From Spirochaetaceae bacterium (lineage in GTDB: Bacteria; Spirochaetota; Spirochaetia; SZUA-6; Bin103), in the NCBI GenBank assembly GCA_028818385.1, contig JAPPNY010000170.1, positions 1 through 58,144 of the forward strand: a stretch of DNA of 58,144 bases. Direction: 5' to 3'. The translations under genes were made by a program, and so were the position numbers. Below the pieces are notes generated by a model. It was given only the letters and a program-made list of their open reading frames with translations, ran no database searches and was not told the origin of the DNA. Positions 24,184 to 32,375 of the stretch are shown in pieces (position 1 is the first letter of the stretch; every line of letters begins with the position of its first letter).

Positions 24184-25515
24184 ATGGCAGGCGTCATTCA
24201 GGAGCGGTCGACGTCGGAGCCGGCGAGGTCTGAGCAGCGGGCGCCGCTCGACCAGGACCACGAGTTCTTCCGGGCGGTCGGCGCCCTTGATCTCGCACGC
24301 GTGCGCACGTTGCTGGACGAAGACTCGTCGCTTGCGAATGCCGACGTCAGGGGCCGGTCGCAGACCGACGGTACCTGGGGCTGGGGCGCAAGCTGGGGCG
24401 ATCCCGAGGACTGGATGACGTGCCGGGCAGTCCATCATGCCGCATTCGGACACACCGATCTGCTGAAGCTGCTCATCGAGCACGGCGCAGATCTCGACGC
24501 CCTGGGGTACGAAGGCAACCACGGCTGGGCTCCCCCTCTGGTGCTCTCCTGCTGGGAGGGAAACAGGGAGACCGTCGACGTGCTCCTGGACGCGGGAGCC
24601 AACCCGAACATCCCGTCCGTCTGCCCGTTCTTCGGCGTGTCGGCGCTGCACTCTGCCATCGAGCACTGGGACCCGCCGAAGATCGAGAGCCTGCTGCGGC
24701 ATGGCGCACGGCACGACATCTACAGCGCGTCCATCGTGGGCGACCTTGACTTCCTGAAGCAGCAACTCCCGCTGCTGACAGCGCGTTTCAGGTCACGGGC
24801 ACTCAGCCAGCCTGATCCCGTGCGGAACAGGACCGCGCTCGAATGGAACGTTCTCCGCAGGCACGACACGCCTGGGCAGAGGGCGGTCGCCGACTACTTG
24901 ATCGAGCAGGGTGCGGAAGTGACTCCTGTCGCCCGCATCTGCCTGGGGATGCTGGATTCGGTCAGGGATCTCGTCCGGAACCAGCCCGGGTTCGTCAGCC
25001 GCCCCCTGGGCGGCGACCCCGCTCCGCCACTGACGTGGGCGGTCCGGGCCGGCCAGCTCGAAGTCGCGAAGTACCTGCTCTCCGCCGGTGCCGACCCCAA
25101 CGTGGGGTGGTTCACCGTCGCATGGGATGACGTATCCCCGGAGCTTGTCGACCTGCTCGTCAAGGCGGGAGCCAGTTTCGACGGGACCGAAAACGAAGTT
25201 GGAGAATTGACGCTCTTCGGGCGACTCGAAGCGGCGGAGGTGCTGCTGCGCCACGGAGCGGATATCGACAGCAAGGACTATCGTGGTCTGACCCCGCTCC
25301 AGGCCCTGGTCGAGCCGGGGAGAGGCTACGTCGAGACGTACTACGATCCGTTTCCGGCTGCACGGTTCCTCATCGAGCACGGCGCCGACGTCAATGCCCT
25401 CTCCGACGACGGCAAGACGGCTCTCGACATGGCGATCGAACAGGACAAGGAAGCGATGGCCGACCTGCTGCGCGAGCACCGCGGGAAACGGCGCGAGGAG
25501 CTCGGCCCAGAGTGA
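24184..25515 (+). CDS. Ankyrin-repeat protein 6
   Basis: 443 residues. After a charged leader the sequence reads DHEFFRAVGALDLARVRTLL, VHHAAFGHTDLLKLLIEHGA, PLVLSCWEGNRETVDVLLDA, break motif RHDIYSASIVGDLDFLKQQL, and several further repeats to TALDMAIEQDKEAMADLLRE. The terminal tail LLREHRGKRREELG is a usual C-terminal signature of these proteins and also appears inside the giant protein downstream, marking an internal fusion joint there. Confidence 0.87.
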   Translation: MAGVIQERSTSEPARSEQRAPLDQDHEFFRAVGALDLARVRTLLDEDSSLANADVRGRSQTDGTWGWGASWGDPEDWMTCRAVHHAAFGHTDLLKLLIEHGADLDALGYEGNHGWAPPLVLSCWEGNRETVDVLLDAGANPNIPSVCPFFGVSALHSAIEHWDPPKIESLLRHGARHDIYSASIVGDLDFLKQQLPLLTARFRSRALSQPDPVRNRTALEWNVLRRHDTPGQRAVADYLIEQGAEVTPVARICLGMLDSVRDLVRNQPGFVSRPLGGDPAPPLTWAVRAGQLEVAKYLLSAGADPNVGWFTVAWDDVSPELVDLLVKAGASFDGTENEVGELTLFGRLEAAEVLLRHGADIDSKDYRGLTPLQALVEPGRGYVETYYDPFPAARFLIEHGADVNALSDDGKTALDMAIEQDKEAMADLLREHRGKRREELGPE

Positions 25516-25609
25516 GGCCCTCCGGCACCGAGGCTCCCGCCTGCAGCAGCAGGCGAATCACCGTCTCGTAGTGCCCTTGACGAGCCGCGCGCCGCCCGGC
25601 ACTGTGGAG
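25516..25609 (-). pseudogene. Short ankyrin-repeat remnant on the minus strand
   Basis: Reading the minus strand from 25609 gives LHSAGRRAARQGHYETVIRL, then LLQAGASVPEGLTLG, an unmistakable ankyrin repeat. It is preceded by an in-frame stop (25610-25612) and has no start codon. It is the leftover of an eighth ankyrin gene wedged between genes 6 and 7. Confidence 0.55.
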
Positions 25610-25736
25610 TCACGCTCACGAGGGAGCTGCCAAGTTCGCGAGAAGGGCTGGGCCCACCTCGATGTCGTGTATTTCGTTACAGCGGCACTCTTTCGCCCGT
25701 GTTACGCGAACGCCGGGCCCAAGGAAGGAGTGTGTC

Positions 25737-28700
25737 ATGCAACCTCTCGACTCCCGGAATCTCAATCTCGAACAGGCGCGCAAGCGGGCCAAGGACCTGC
25801 TGCGCGACCTCCGGACGCGGAATGTCGGGGCGGCCCAGCGCTTCCGTAGCGCTGTCCCGCAGCTCGTCGCGATGTCCGATGAGGCGGTCTTCGCCGCCAA
25901 GCTCGCCCTGCACGATGCGCAACGGGTCGTGGCCTTCGAGCACGGCTTCGAGAGCTGGGCCGCTCTGGTCTCTCAGGCCGAGCAACGCCATGCCTGCTCA
26001 CCGGACCAGGTCGCGGACTTCTTCGAGGCGGTCAAGGCTCAGGACGCCGAACGGGTGAGGCAGGCGCTTGACGCCGCGCCCTCGCTGGTCTCCGCGCTTA
26101 TGGAGGACGGCAACTACATGCTCGACGGCGACGCCTTCCGACGGGCGGTGCGCGACGATCCGTATCCCACGTCCCGCGAGACGCGAACGGCGCTGCACCT
26201 GGTGGCAACGGGTCTGTTCAAGGAGGCCACCACCGCGCTGTTGGGGATCGCCCGCCTGCTCCTGGAGCGGGGTGCCGACGTCGACGCGATCGGCTGGGAC
26301 GACAACAACGGCCTGTGCACGCCGATCGTCCTGGCAACGTGGGAGGGCGGCCCGGAGATGATGAGGGTGCTGCTGGAGCACGGCGCAGACGTAACCGGCG
26401 GCCAAGGCGCCGCTGCGCTCACGACCGCGGCCAACCACGGGCGACTGGACCGCTACGAGCTGCTCGAAACGTACGGAGCGCCGGTGACCCCGTGGAGCCT
26501 GATCCAGGCGGGACTCGGCGAACGAGTCATGCAACTGGTGGAGCGCGCCCCGGGCCTGCTCAGCGCGCGGAGCGACCAAGGGTACACGCTGCTGCAGGCG
26601 GCGGCCGCACGCGCGGACCGAATGCGCGGCAGCGTCGAATCGGGACGTCAGATCATCCATTCGTTGGTGCGGCGCGGCGCCACCATGGACGTCTACGCCG
26701 CTGCGGCGATGGACGACGTCGCCAGTCTGACGGCGCTGCTTGACGCGGAACCGGATGCGGTGCACGCCCGGCTCCCCGATGGCGCGAGTCCGGTCTGTTT
26801 CGCTGCCATGAGCGGCAGCCACGGGGCACTCGAAGCGCTCCTGGACGCCGGCGCCGATCCGGACGCGCCGTGGGACTCCAAGACCGCCCTGCATGAGGCC
26901 GCCCGCCTCGATGACACGATCGCCTGCCGGCTCCTGTTGGAGCATGGCGCCAAGCCGGCCGACGAGGCCATGATCGCGGCGGCGTGGCGAAACCAGGACC
27001 CGGAGTGCGTGAGGCTCCTGCTCGAGCACGGAGCGAACGCCAACGCCACGGACGGCTTCGGCGCCATCAACTGGGCCGCCTGGGCAACGCAGACCGAGGC
27101 AGTGCGGGCGCTCCTGGCGCACGGAGCCGACCCCGACCAGCGAGCCCCGGAGTGGGCCGGCAGCCGGCCCCTGCACTTCGCGGCGTCCGCCGGCGACCCG
27201 CGTGCCGAGCAGGCGACGGCGACCATGACCGTGCTGCTCGACGCCGGCGCGGACGTCAATCGCCCCGACGACAACGGCAGGACGCCGCTGGACATCGCTG
27301 TCCGCAGCCGCAACCGGCGGACCGCCGATCTGCTCCGCGAACACGGCGGCAGGACCAGCCAGGAACTGGAGGAGGGTCGGCACGCGGATGGGATCGACGT
27401 GCAGAGCCTGCACCCGGCGGGTGCCGAGGGCGCGCTGGTCCGGGCCGCGCTGGCCGGGGACGATGCGCAGGTGGACGCGATCCTGGATCGATTTCCGGAT
27501 GTGCGCCGGGACTCCCCGGCGTGCGCGCTGTTGCTGGCCGACCCGGATGCGACTGAACGGCTGAGCGCCGCGAACGTGAACACACCGGTCGCCCCGACCG
27601 GCTGGCCGCCGCTGCTCACGCTGTGCAGCTCGCGCTATCGCACCGGCGACGCGCCGGTCGCCGCGTCGCGCCTGGACGTGGCGGCGAAGCTGCTGCAACT
27701 GGGCGCCGATCCCAACGCCGGTACGCGTGAAGCCGAGACCGTTCGCGGCTACCGCACCGTCCTCGGCGCCGCGGTCGGCCGCGCTCGCAGCGCACCGTTG
27801 GTTCGCATGCTGCTGGAATCGGGAGCCGATGCCGCCGACGGCCCGACGCTCTACGAGGGCTGCGCCATGTGGGAGGCCTTGCGTCTCCACGACCGAGACA
27901 GTCTGGAAGCGCTGCTCGCCGCGGACCCGCCGCAATGGCACCTCTGCCACGCCCTGCCGGAGAGCCTGCACTATGGCGACGCCGCGCTGACGCGCCGGCT
28001 GTTGGAAGCCGGCGGCGATCCCAACTGGACCATGGGCGCGTGGGGATTCGGCGGCACCTGTCTGCACGAGGCGGTGGTGCTCGATGCCCGGAGGAGCGTC
28101 GTGGAAGCGCTGCTCGACCACGGCGCTCAGGTCGCCTCCCGCGACCGGTACGGGCGGACTCCGCTGGCGCTTGCCGTCTGTCTCAACCGGGAATCGCTGG
28201 CACGGTCGCTGCGCGAGCGCGGCGCGCAGGAGGGTGACGTGCGGGAGGTCGACCGCTGGGTCGGCGCCTGCTTCGCCCACGACCGCGAGCGGGCCGAGCG
28301 TATGCTCGCGTCCGGCGCCGTGTCGCTGCGGCCGGCGGATCACCTGTGGGTCTGTCGGGCGGCCCGCGGCGCGGATACTCAGGCGGTCGCGCTGCTGCTG
28401 TCCGGCGGGGCCGACCCCTGCGCGGTCGATGACGACGGGCAGACGGCGCTCCACCTGGCCGCGTCGGCAGCCGACGTCGAGGTGTGCCGGTCGCTGCTCG
28501 CCGGCGGCGCCGACCCCGAGGCGTTGAATTACGCGGGTCAGACCGCGCTGGACTGCGCGCTGCGAATCGAAGACCGCACCGCGCGGGACGCGCTGGCGGC
28601 GTTGCTGGGCGGCGCCGCGTCGAGCGCGGGCACGGCTCCCTTCGACGATCCGGCGTTCGCCGCGAGGTTCGAACGCGCCGCGGACGCCGTCGTCAACGGC

Positions 28701-29396
28701 TACGTGGATGGCCTGCGTGCACTCCTGAACGAGCACGCCGAGTTGGCCACGGCGCGCTCACCCCGGCCGCACCGCTGCACGCTGCTCCACTACCTGGCGG
28801 CCAACGGAGTGGAGGGCGAACGCCAGAAGACGCCGGCCAATGCGGTCGAGGTGATCGAAGTGCTGATCGGCGCCGGCAGCGATCCCAACGCGAGCTGCTA
28901 CACCTACCGAGGCGGCCCCGACGAGACTGCCGCGGGGCTCTTGGCCGGCAGCGCACCGCCCCGCGATGCTGGGCTGACGCTGCCGATGCTCGCGGCGCTG
29001 GCGCGTGGCGGAGCGCGGCTGGATGAAGCGAATTCGCTGCTGGTACGGTTGTTCGCGGCGCTACGGGCCGGCGGTGCCGGCGACGCGGCGGCGGTCGTCG
29101 ACCCGTCGTCCGGGGTTGCTGGCACCGCCCTGGTGGAAAGCGTCATGCTCGGCGAGACCGCGATCATGCGGACGCTCCTGGACGCCGGCGTGGACGTCGA
29201 CAGCCGGCGCGGCGACGGCGCGACCGCGTTGCATCTGGCCGCCTTCGACGGAAACCCCGAGCTGGTCGAGGAGCTGCGTGCCCGAGGCGCAGACCTCAGC
29301 CTGCGGGACAATGTGTTCGACGGCACGCCGGCCGGTTGGGCACAAGCCGGAGGGCACGAGAACCTCGGCAAGCGCCTCGCCGCGCGGGCGGGATGA
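25737..29396 (+). CDS. Giant ankyrin-repeat protein 7 (about 1,219 aa)
   Basis: Start chosen at ATG 25737, which has AAGGAAGGAG upstream. The N terminus NLNLEQARKRAKDLLRDL through VAFEHGFESWAALVSQAEQ is a helical leader found on many bacterial ankyrin proteins. Module one (to about residue 565) ends with ADLLREHGGRTSQELEEG, which looks like a normal C terminus. Module two (about 580-930) has further repeats. Module three (about 950-1219) parallels ankyrin protein 5: TLLHYLAANGVEGERQKTPA, TYRGGPDETAAGLLAG. The gene therefore appears to be a fusion of three formerly separate ankyrin genes. Break motif TMDVYAAAAMDDVASLTALL lies in module one. No catalytic domain, signal peptide or membrane helix is seen. 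Confidence 0.87.
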   Translation: MQPLDSRNLNLEQARKRAKDLLRDLRTRNVGAAQRFRSAVPQLVAMSDEAVFAAKLALHDAQRVVAFEHGFESWAALVSQAEQRHACSPDQVADFFEAVKAQDAERVRQALDAAPSLVSALMEDGNYMLDGDAFRRAVRDDPYPTSRETRTALHLVATGLFKEATTALLGIARLLLERGADVDAIGWDDNNGLCTPIVLATWEGGPEMMRVLLEHGADVTGGQGAAALTTAANHGRLDRYELLETYGAPVTPWSLIQAGLGERVMQLVERAPGLLSARSDQGYTLLQAAAARADRMRGSVESGRQIIHSLVRRGATMDVYAAAAMDDVASLTALLDAEPDAVHARLPDGASPVCFAAMSGSHGALEALLDAGADPDAPWDSKTALHEAARLDDTIACRLLLEHGAKPADEAMIAAAWRNQDPECVRLLLEHGANANATDGFGAINWAAWATQTEAVRALLAHGADPDQRAPEWAGSRPLHFAASAGDPRAEQATATMTVLLDAGADVNRPDDNGRTPLDIAVRSRNRRTADLLREHGGRTSQELEEGRHADGIDVQSLHPAGAEGALVRAALAGDDAQVDAILDRFPDVRRDSPACALLLADPDATERLSAANVNTPVAPTGWPPLLTLCSSRYRTGDAPVAASRLDVAAKLLQLGADPNAGTREAETVRGYRTVLGAAVGRARSAPLVRMLLESGADAADGPTLYEGCAMWEALRLHDRDSLEALLAADPPQWHLCHALPESLHYGDAALTRRLLEAGGDPNWTMGAWGFGGTCLHEAVVLDARRSVVEALLDHGAQVASRDRYGRTPLALAVCLNRESLARSLRERGAQEGDVREVDRWVGACFAHDRERAERMLASGAVSLRPADHLWVCRAARGADTQAVALLLSGGADPCAVDDDGQTALHLAASAADVEVCRSLLAGGADPEALNYAGQTALDCALRIEDRTARDALAALLGGAASSAGTAPFDDPAFAARFERAADAVVNGYVDGLRALLNEHAELATARSPRPHRCTLLHYLAANGVEGERQKTPANAVEVIEVLIGAGSDPNASCYTYRGGPDETAAGLLAGSAPPRDAGLTLPMLAALARGGARLDEANSLLVRLFAALRAGGAGDAAAVVDPSSGVAGTALVESVMLGETAIMRTLLDAGVDVDSRRGDGATALHLAAFDGNPELVEELRARGADLSLRDNVFDGTPAGWAQAGGHENLGKRLAARAG

Positions 29397-29441
29397 CACT
29401 GCCGGTTGGTTGCTCGCGGTCCGCGCCAAGGGCGCTTCGCG

Positions 29442-29855
29442 TCAGCCGGTGTGGTGGTTGATCATCCAGTTGATGCCGAACTTGTCCGTGCAGGTGCCGA
29501 AGTAGGCGCCCCAGAACTGGTCCTGCATCGGCATCGTCACCTGGCCGCCGTCGGACAGCTTGGCGAACAGCGCGTCCGCTTCCTCCTTGCTGTCCGGGGC
29601 GATCGACAGCGAGAAGTTGTTGCCGGGCGTCGGCGGCGGGCCGAACGAGGCGCTGTCACTGCCCATCAGCACGCCGGAGCCGATCGGAAGGGACACGTGC
29701 ATGACCAGGTCCCGCTCCGCCTCGGGAATGTCCATGTCGGGCGGCCCGTCGCCGAAGCTCTGCATGTCCGTGAAGTCGCCTCCGAACACGGAGCGGTAAA
29801 ACTCGAAGGCCTGCCGGCAGTTGTCCTTGAACGTGAGGTAGGTGTTGATGTTCAT
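29442..29855 (-). CDS. PhnB-like VOC protein
   Basis: 137 residues from the ATG at 29853-29855. MNINTYLTFKDNCRQAFEFY is the PhnB/3-demethylubiquinone-like VOC signature, with MHVSLPIGSGVLMGSD mid-protein and WGAYFGTCTDKFGINWMIN at the end. Usually a homodimer of unknown substrate. It is convergent with the giant ankyrin gene. Confidence 0.88.
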   Translation of the reverse strand: MNINTYLTFKDNCRQAFEFYRSVFGGDFTDMQSFGDGPPDMDIPEAERDLVMHVSLPIGSGVLMGSDSASFGPPPTPGNNFSLSIAPDSKEEADALFAKLSDGGQVTMPMQDQFWGAYFGTCTDKFGINWMINHHTG

Positions 29856-29928
29856 CGCGCCGGGAAGGTACGGCCGTTCCCACCGCACGCAAAGACACGG
29901 CGTTCTCGGTCACTCCGACGGCGTGCGC

Positions 29929-30882
29929 CTATCCCTCCCTGGCCAGCACGAAGTAGTGGCCGGGGTTCCACGCCTGGCAGATCAGGTAGACCTGACCATC
30001 GCGCTCGTACCAGACGGTGTTGTGGATGTGGTCGGCCAGCTCGACGCCCAGGTCCTCCTTGGGGCGGATGGTCGACGCCACCTCGTAAGTGTGGCCGTCC
30101 AGAATGTAGATCGGCGCGGGCCGCCCCTCCTGCGGGTCGTCCAGGCTGCCGACCACGGCGTACCAGCCGTCGCCGTGCTGCTTGAAGTCGATGCCGCACG
30201 GCTTGGAGCCGTCGGGGATGGCATGCGAGGAGTGGAAGTGACCGTCGAGCCCCATGAGCTGGAAGCGGGAGTGCGGGCGGTCGGCGATCGACAGGTGGTG
30301 GCCGTCGGGTGCGGGCGCCAGGCCATGCGCGGTCCCGAACAGGCCGGGCGCGTGCGGATCCTCGGTCTTGCCGCCGAAGAGGCCGGTGTAGCGGTGGGTC
30401 GACGGATCGACCGAGGAGATGTAGTTGGCGCCGTAGCCGTCGGACACGTACAGCGTGCCGTCGGCGAAGGCGGTGTCGGTCGGCTTGAACTCGAGTTGCT
30501 CGTCGCGGTACTCGTCGAACTCGGGGCGCGACAGGATGAAGTCGACGTTGCCGTCGAGTCCGACGACGGCCACCTGGGCGTCGTTGTTGGCCGGCAGCAC
30601 CATCCGGCGCTTGCCGTCGAACTCGATGATCTTGGTGCTGTGGAAGTTGATGGGCTTGAGATCCGACGGCAGCTCGATGATGTCCTGCGCGGTCAGGTCG
30701 GCGCTGATGCGCATGATGCCGCAGCCCGGCATCCCGTAGTAGATGTAGCCGGAGGCGGCCGTGTCGTCGGCGAAGCCGCCGTGCAGGTCGACCTCGTGCG
30801 GCCGCGCCCGCTCCGGCAGGGCGTACAGGTCGTCGCAGAGTGAGAACCGGAACGGCTCCTGGCCGCTCGTCTTCTTCGCCAT
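29929..30882 (-). CDS. NHL/six-bladed beta-propeller protein
   Basis: 317 residues, preceded by GGAGGAGACATCC before the ATG. Blade-like repeats include TDTAFADGTLYVSDGYGANY, FGTAHGLAPAPDGHHLSIAD and AIPDGSKPCGIDFKQHGDGW, each with the aspartate and glycine turns of NHL or SMP-30-like propellers. There is no signal peptide. It could be a lactonase or a binding scaffold; a metal site cannot be proven by eye. Confidence 0.75.
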   Translation of the reverse strand: MAKKTSGQEPFRFSLCDDLYALPERARPHEVDLHGGFADDTAASGYIYYGMPGCGIMRISADLTAQDIIELPSDLKPINFHSTKIIEFDGKRRMVLPANNDAQVAVVGLDGNVDFILSRPEFDEYRDEQLEFKPTDTAFADGTLYVSDGYGANYISSVDPSTHRYTGLFGGKTEDPHAPGLFGTAHGLAPAPDGHHLSIADRPHSRFQLMGLDGHFHSSHAIPDGSKPCGIDFKQHGDGWYAVVGSLDDPQEGRPAPIYILDGHTYEVASTIRPKEDLGVELADHIHNTVWYERDGQVYLICQAWNPGHYFVLAREG

Positions 30883-31018
30883 GGATGTCTCCTCCGTGTA
30901 GTGCGTCTGTTCTGGAGCCTACACCACCGCGGCTCGGGCCGACAGGCCGCAAGATGGTTCGATCGGTCGACGGGGCCGGCCGTGGCGCACGCCGCGGCTC
31001 CTGAGGTACGCTGATGGC

Positions 31019-31234
31019 GTGAGCCGCTGCTTCGACGTGGTCGTAGAGCGTGATTCAGACGGTCTCTACGTGGCATCTGTGCCGACTCTTCGTGGCTGTC
31101 ACACTCAGGCGCCATCACTCGACGAGCTCATGGAGCGTGTCCGTGAGGCCATTGAGCTCTGTCTCGAAGTCGAGGGCCGGGATACTGACGAGTTGGAGTT
31201 CGTGGGCGTTCAGCGGGTAACAGTTCCAGGGTGA
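31019..31234 (+). CDS. hicB: HicB-family antitoxin
   Basis: 71 residues. The GTG start is forced because the ATG just upstream (31013) runs into a stop. RCFDVVVERDSDGLYVASVP and LRGCHTQAPSLDELMERVRE are the HicB partial-RNase-H-like fold that neutralises HicA. It precedes the toxin, with a GTGA overlap (31231-31234). No C-terminal DNA-binding domain is present, as in short HicB proteins. Confidence 0.92.
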   Translation: MSRCFDVVVERDSDGLYVASVPTLRGCHTQAPSLDELMERVREAIELCLEVEGRDTDELEFVGVQRVTVPG

Positions 31235-31455
31235 GCCGGTTGCCGGCCCTGAGTGGCCGACAGCTCGTTGCCGCGCTGGAGCGACTTGGGTTCCACATCA
31301 TTCGCACCAAGGGCAGCCACTGGTTCCTCCGCCACTCCGATGGCCGCGCAACGGTGGTGCCGGCGCACTCAGGCGAGACCGTCGGTCGCGGTCTTATGGC
31401 AAAGATCCTGCGCGACACTGAGTTGACGGCCGATGAACTTCGCTCCGCGCTCTGA
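31231..31455 (+). CDS. hicA: HicA-family mRNA interferase toxin
   Basis: 74 residues with the dsRNA-binding-like fold: LSGRQLVAALERLGFHIIRT, then KGSHWFLRHSDGR with the catalytic His, and VVPAHSGETVGRGLMAKILR. Cleaves mRNA when not bound by HicB. Coupled to hicB by a 4-base overlap. Confidence 0.93.
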   Translation: MSRLPALSGRQLVAALERLGFHIIRTKGSHWFLRHSDGRATVVPAHSGETVGRGLMAKILRDTELTADELRSAL

Positions 31456-31502
31456 GTCGCCGGCGCGTTGACGGGCGCGTGGCCTCCGACCACCATCGGC
31501 GT

Positions 31503-32375
31503 ATGGTCACCGACCACGACATCTACTTCTTCGACCTGCGCGGCTATCTGCACCTGGAGGGGGCGCTTACCCCCGCCGAGGTACAGGAGTGCAACGAGGG
31601 GCTGGACGCCATCCCGCCGCTGGTGGACCAGGAGTGGCACGGCTACGTCCAGGCCCACAACTTCGGCGACCATGACGGCACCAACTACCAGCAGATCTAC
31701 GAGGCGGGGGAGGCCTTCGAGGAGTTGATCGACCACCCGGCCTGGTTCGACAAGGTGCGCTACTTCGTCGGCTCCGAAGACTCCTTCGACGAGCAGCACG
31801 GCCCCCTGCTCATAGACGAGGCGTTCGCCAACGTCCGCACCGCCGGCCAGAGCATCGGCGTGCACAACGGCGGCCACCTGGGAATAAGCCGCTGCCAGTT
31901 CCGCTACCACGCCGGCCGTTTCCACTGCAATCAGATCAACGTGCTGGTCGCCCTGACCGACATCGGCCCGGGGGACGGCGGCACCGTGCTGATCCCGGGC
32001 TCGCACAAGTCCAACTTCGAGCACCCGTCCTTCCAGCGCTTCTGCATGGGAGACGTTCGCCCCGACGCGGCGCTGATCGAGGGCGCGGTGGAGGTCCACA
32101 TGCGCGCGGGCGACGCCCTGCTGTTCGTCGACTGCTGCACGCACGGCTCGGCCCGGCGCCGCAACGGCGGCCAGCGGCGGGTGGTGATCTACCGGTACGG
32201 GCCGTCGTGGGGCCGGTTGCGCCATGCGTACGAGCCGTCGCCGGAGCTGCTGGCCCGGCTGACGCCGCACCGCCGCTCGATCGTCGCGCCGGCCAGCGAC
32301 CGCAGGCTCGCGCCTGATTCGCAGCCGGCCGCACAGAATCAGCCGGTCGCACAGGGACAGGAGGTTGCCTCATGA
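31503..32375 (+). CDS. Phytanoyl-CoA dioxygenase (PhyH)-family protein 1
   Basis: 290 residues from ATG 31503. The double-stranded beta-helix core is seen in INVLVALTDIGPGDGGTVLI and PGSHKSNFEHP, with a distal His in FVDCCTHGSARRR. The usual first iron-binding HxD is replaced by IGVHNGGHLG, which follows the HGGG-type variant common in some uncultured lineages, so iron chemistry is uncertain. The start of the fucosidase overlaps its stop (ATGA), so they form an operon and probably handle the same host-derived material. Confidence 0.87.
   Translation: MVTDHDIYFFDLRGYLHLEGALTPAEVQECNEGLDAIPPLVDQEWHGYVQAHNFGDHDGTNYQQIYEAGEAFEELIDHPAWFDKVRYFVGSEDSFDEQHGPLLIDEAFANVRTAGQSIGVHNGGHLGISRCQFRYHAGRFHCNQINVLVALTDIGPGDGGTVLIPGSHKSNFEHPSFQRFCMGDVRPDAALIEGAVEVHMRAGDALLFVDCCTHGSARRRNGGQRRVVIYRYGPSWGRLRHAYEPSPELLARLTPHRRSIVAPASDRRLAPDSQPAAQNQPVAQGQEVAS

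Noticed and set aside
25998..28736. A 912-codon open frame antisense to the giant ankyrin gene
   Set aside because: Composition and periodicity mirror the ankyrin repeats on the opposite strand; no family resemblance or ribosome site.
17839..29396. Possible CRISPR or short tandem repeat array, because of many recurring short words
   Set aside because: The recurrences are coding ankyrin repeats of about 33 codons with divergent DNA; there are no identical repeats with unique spacers.
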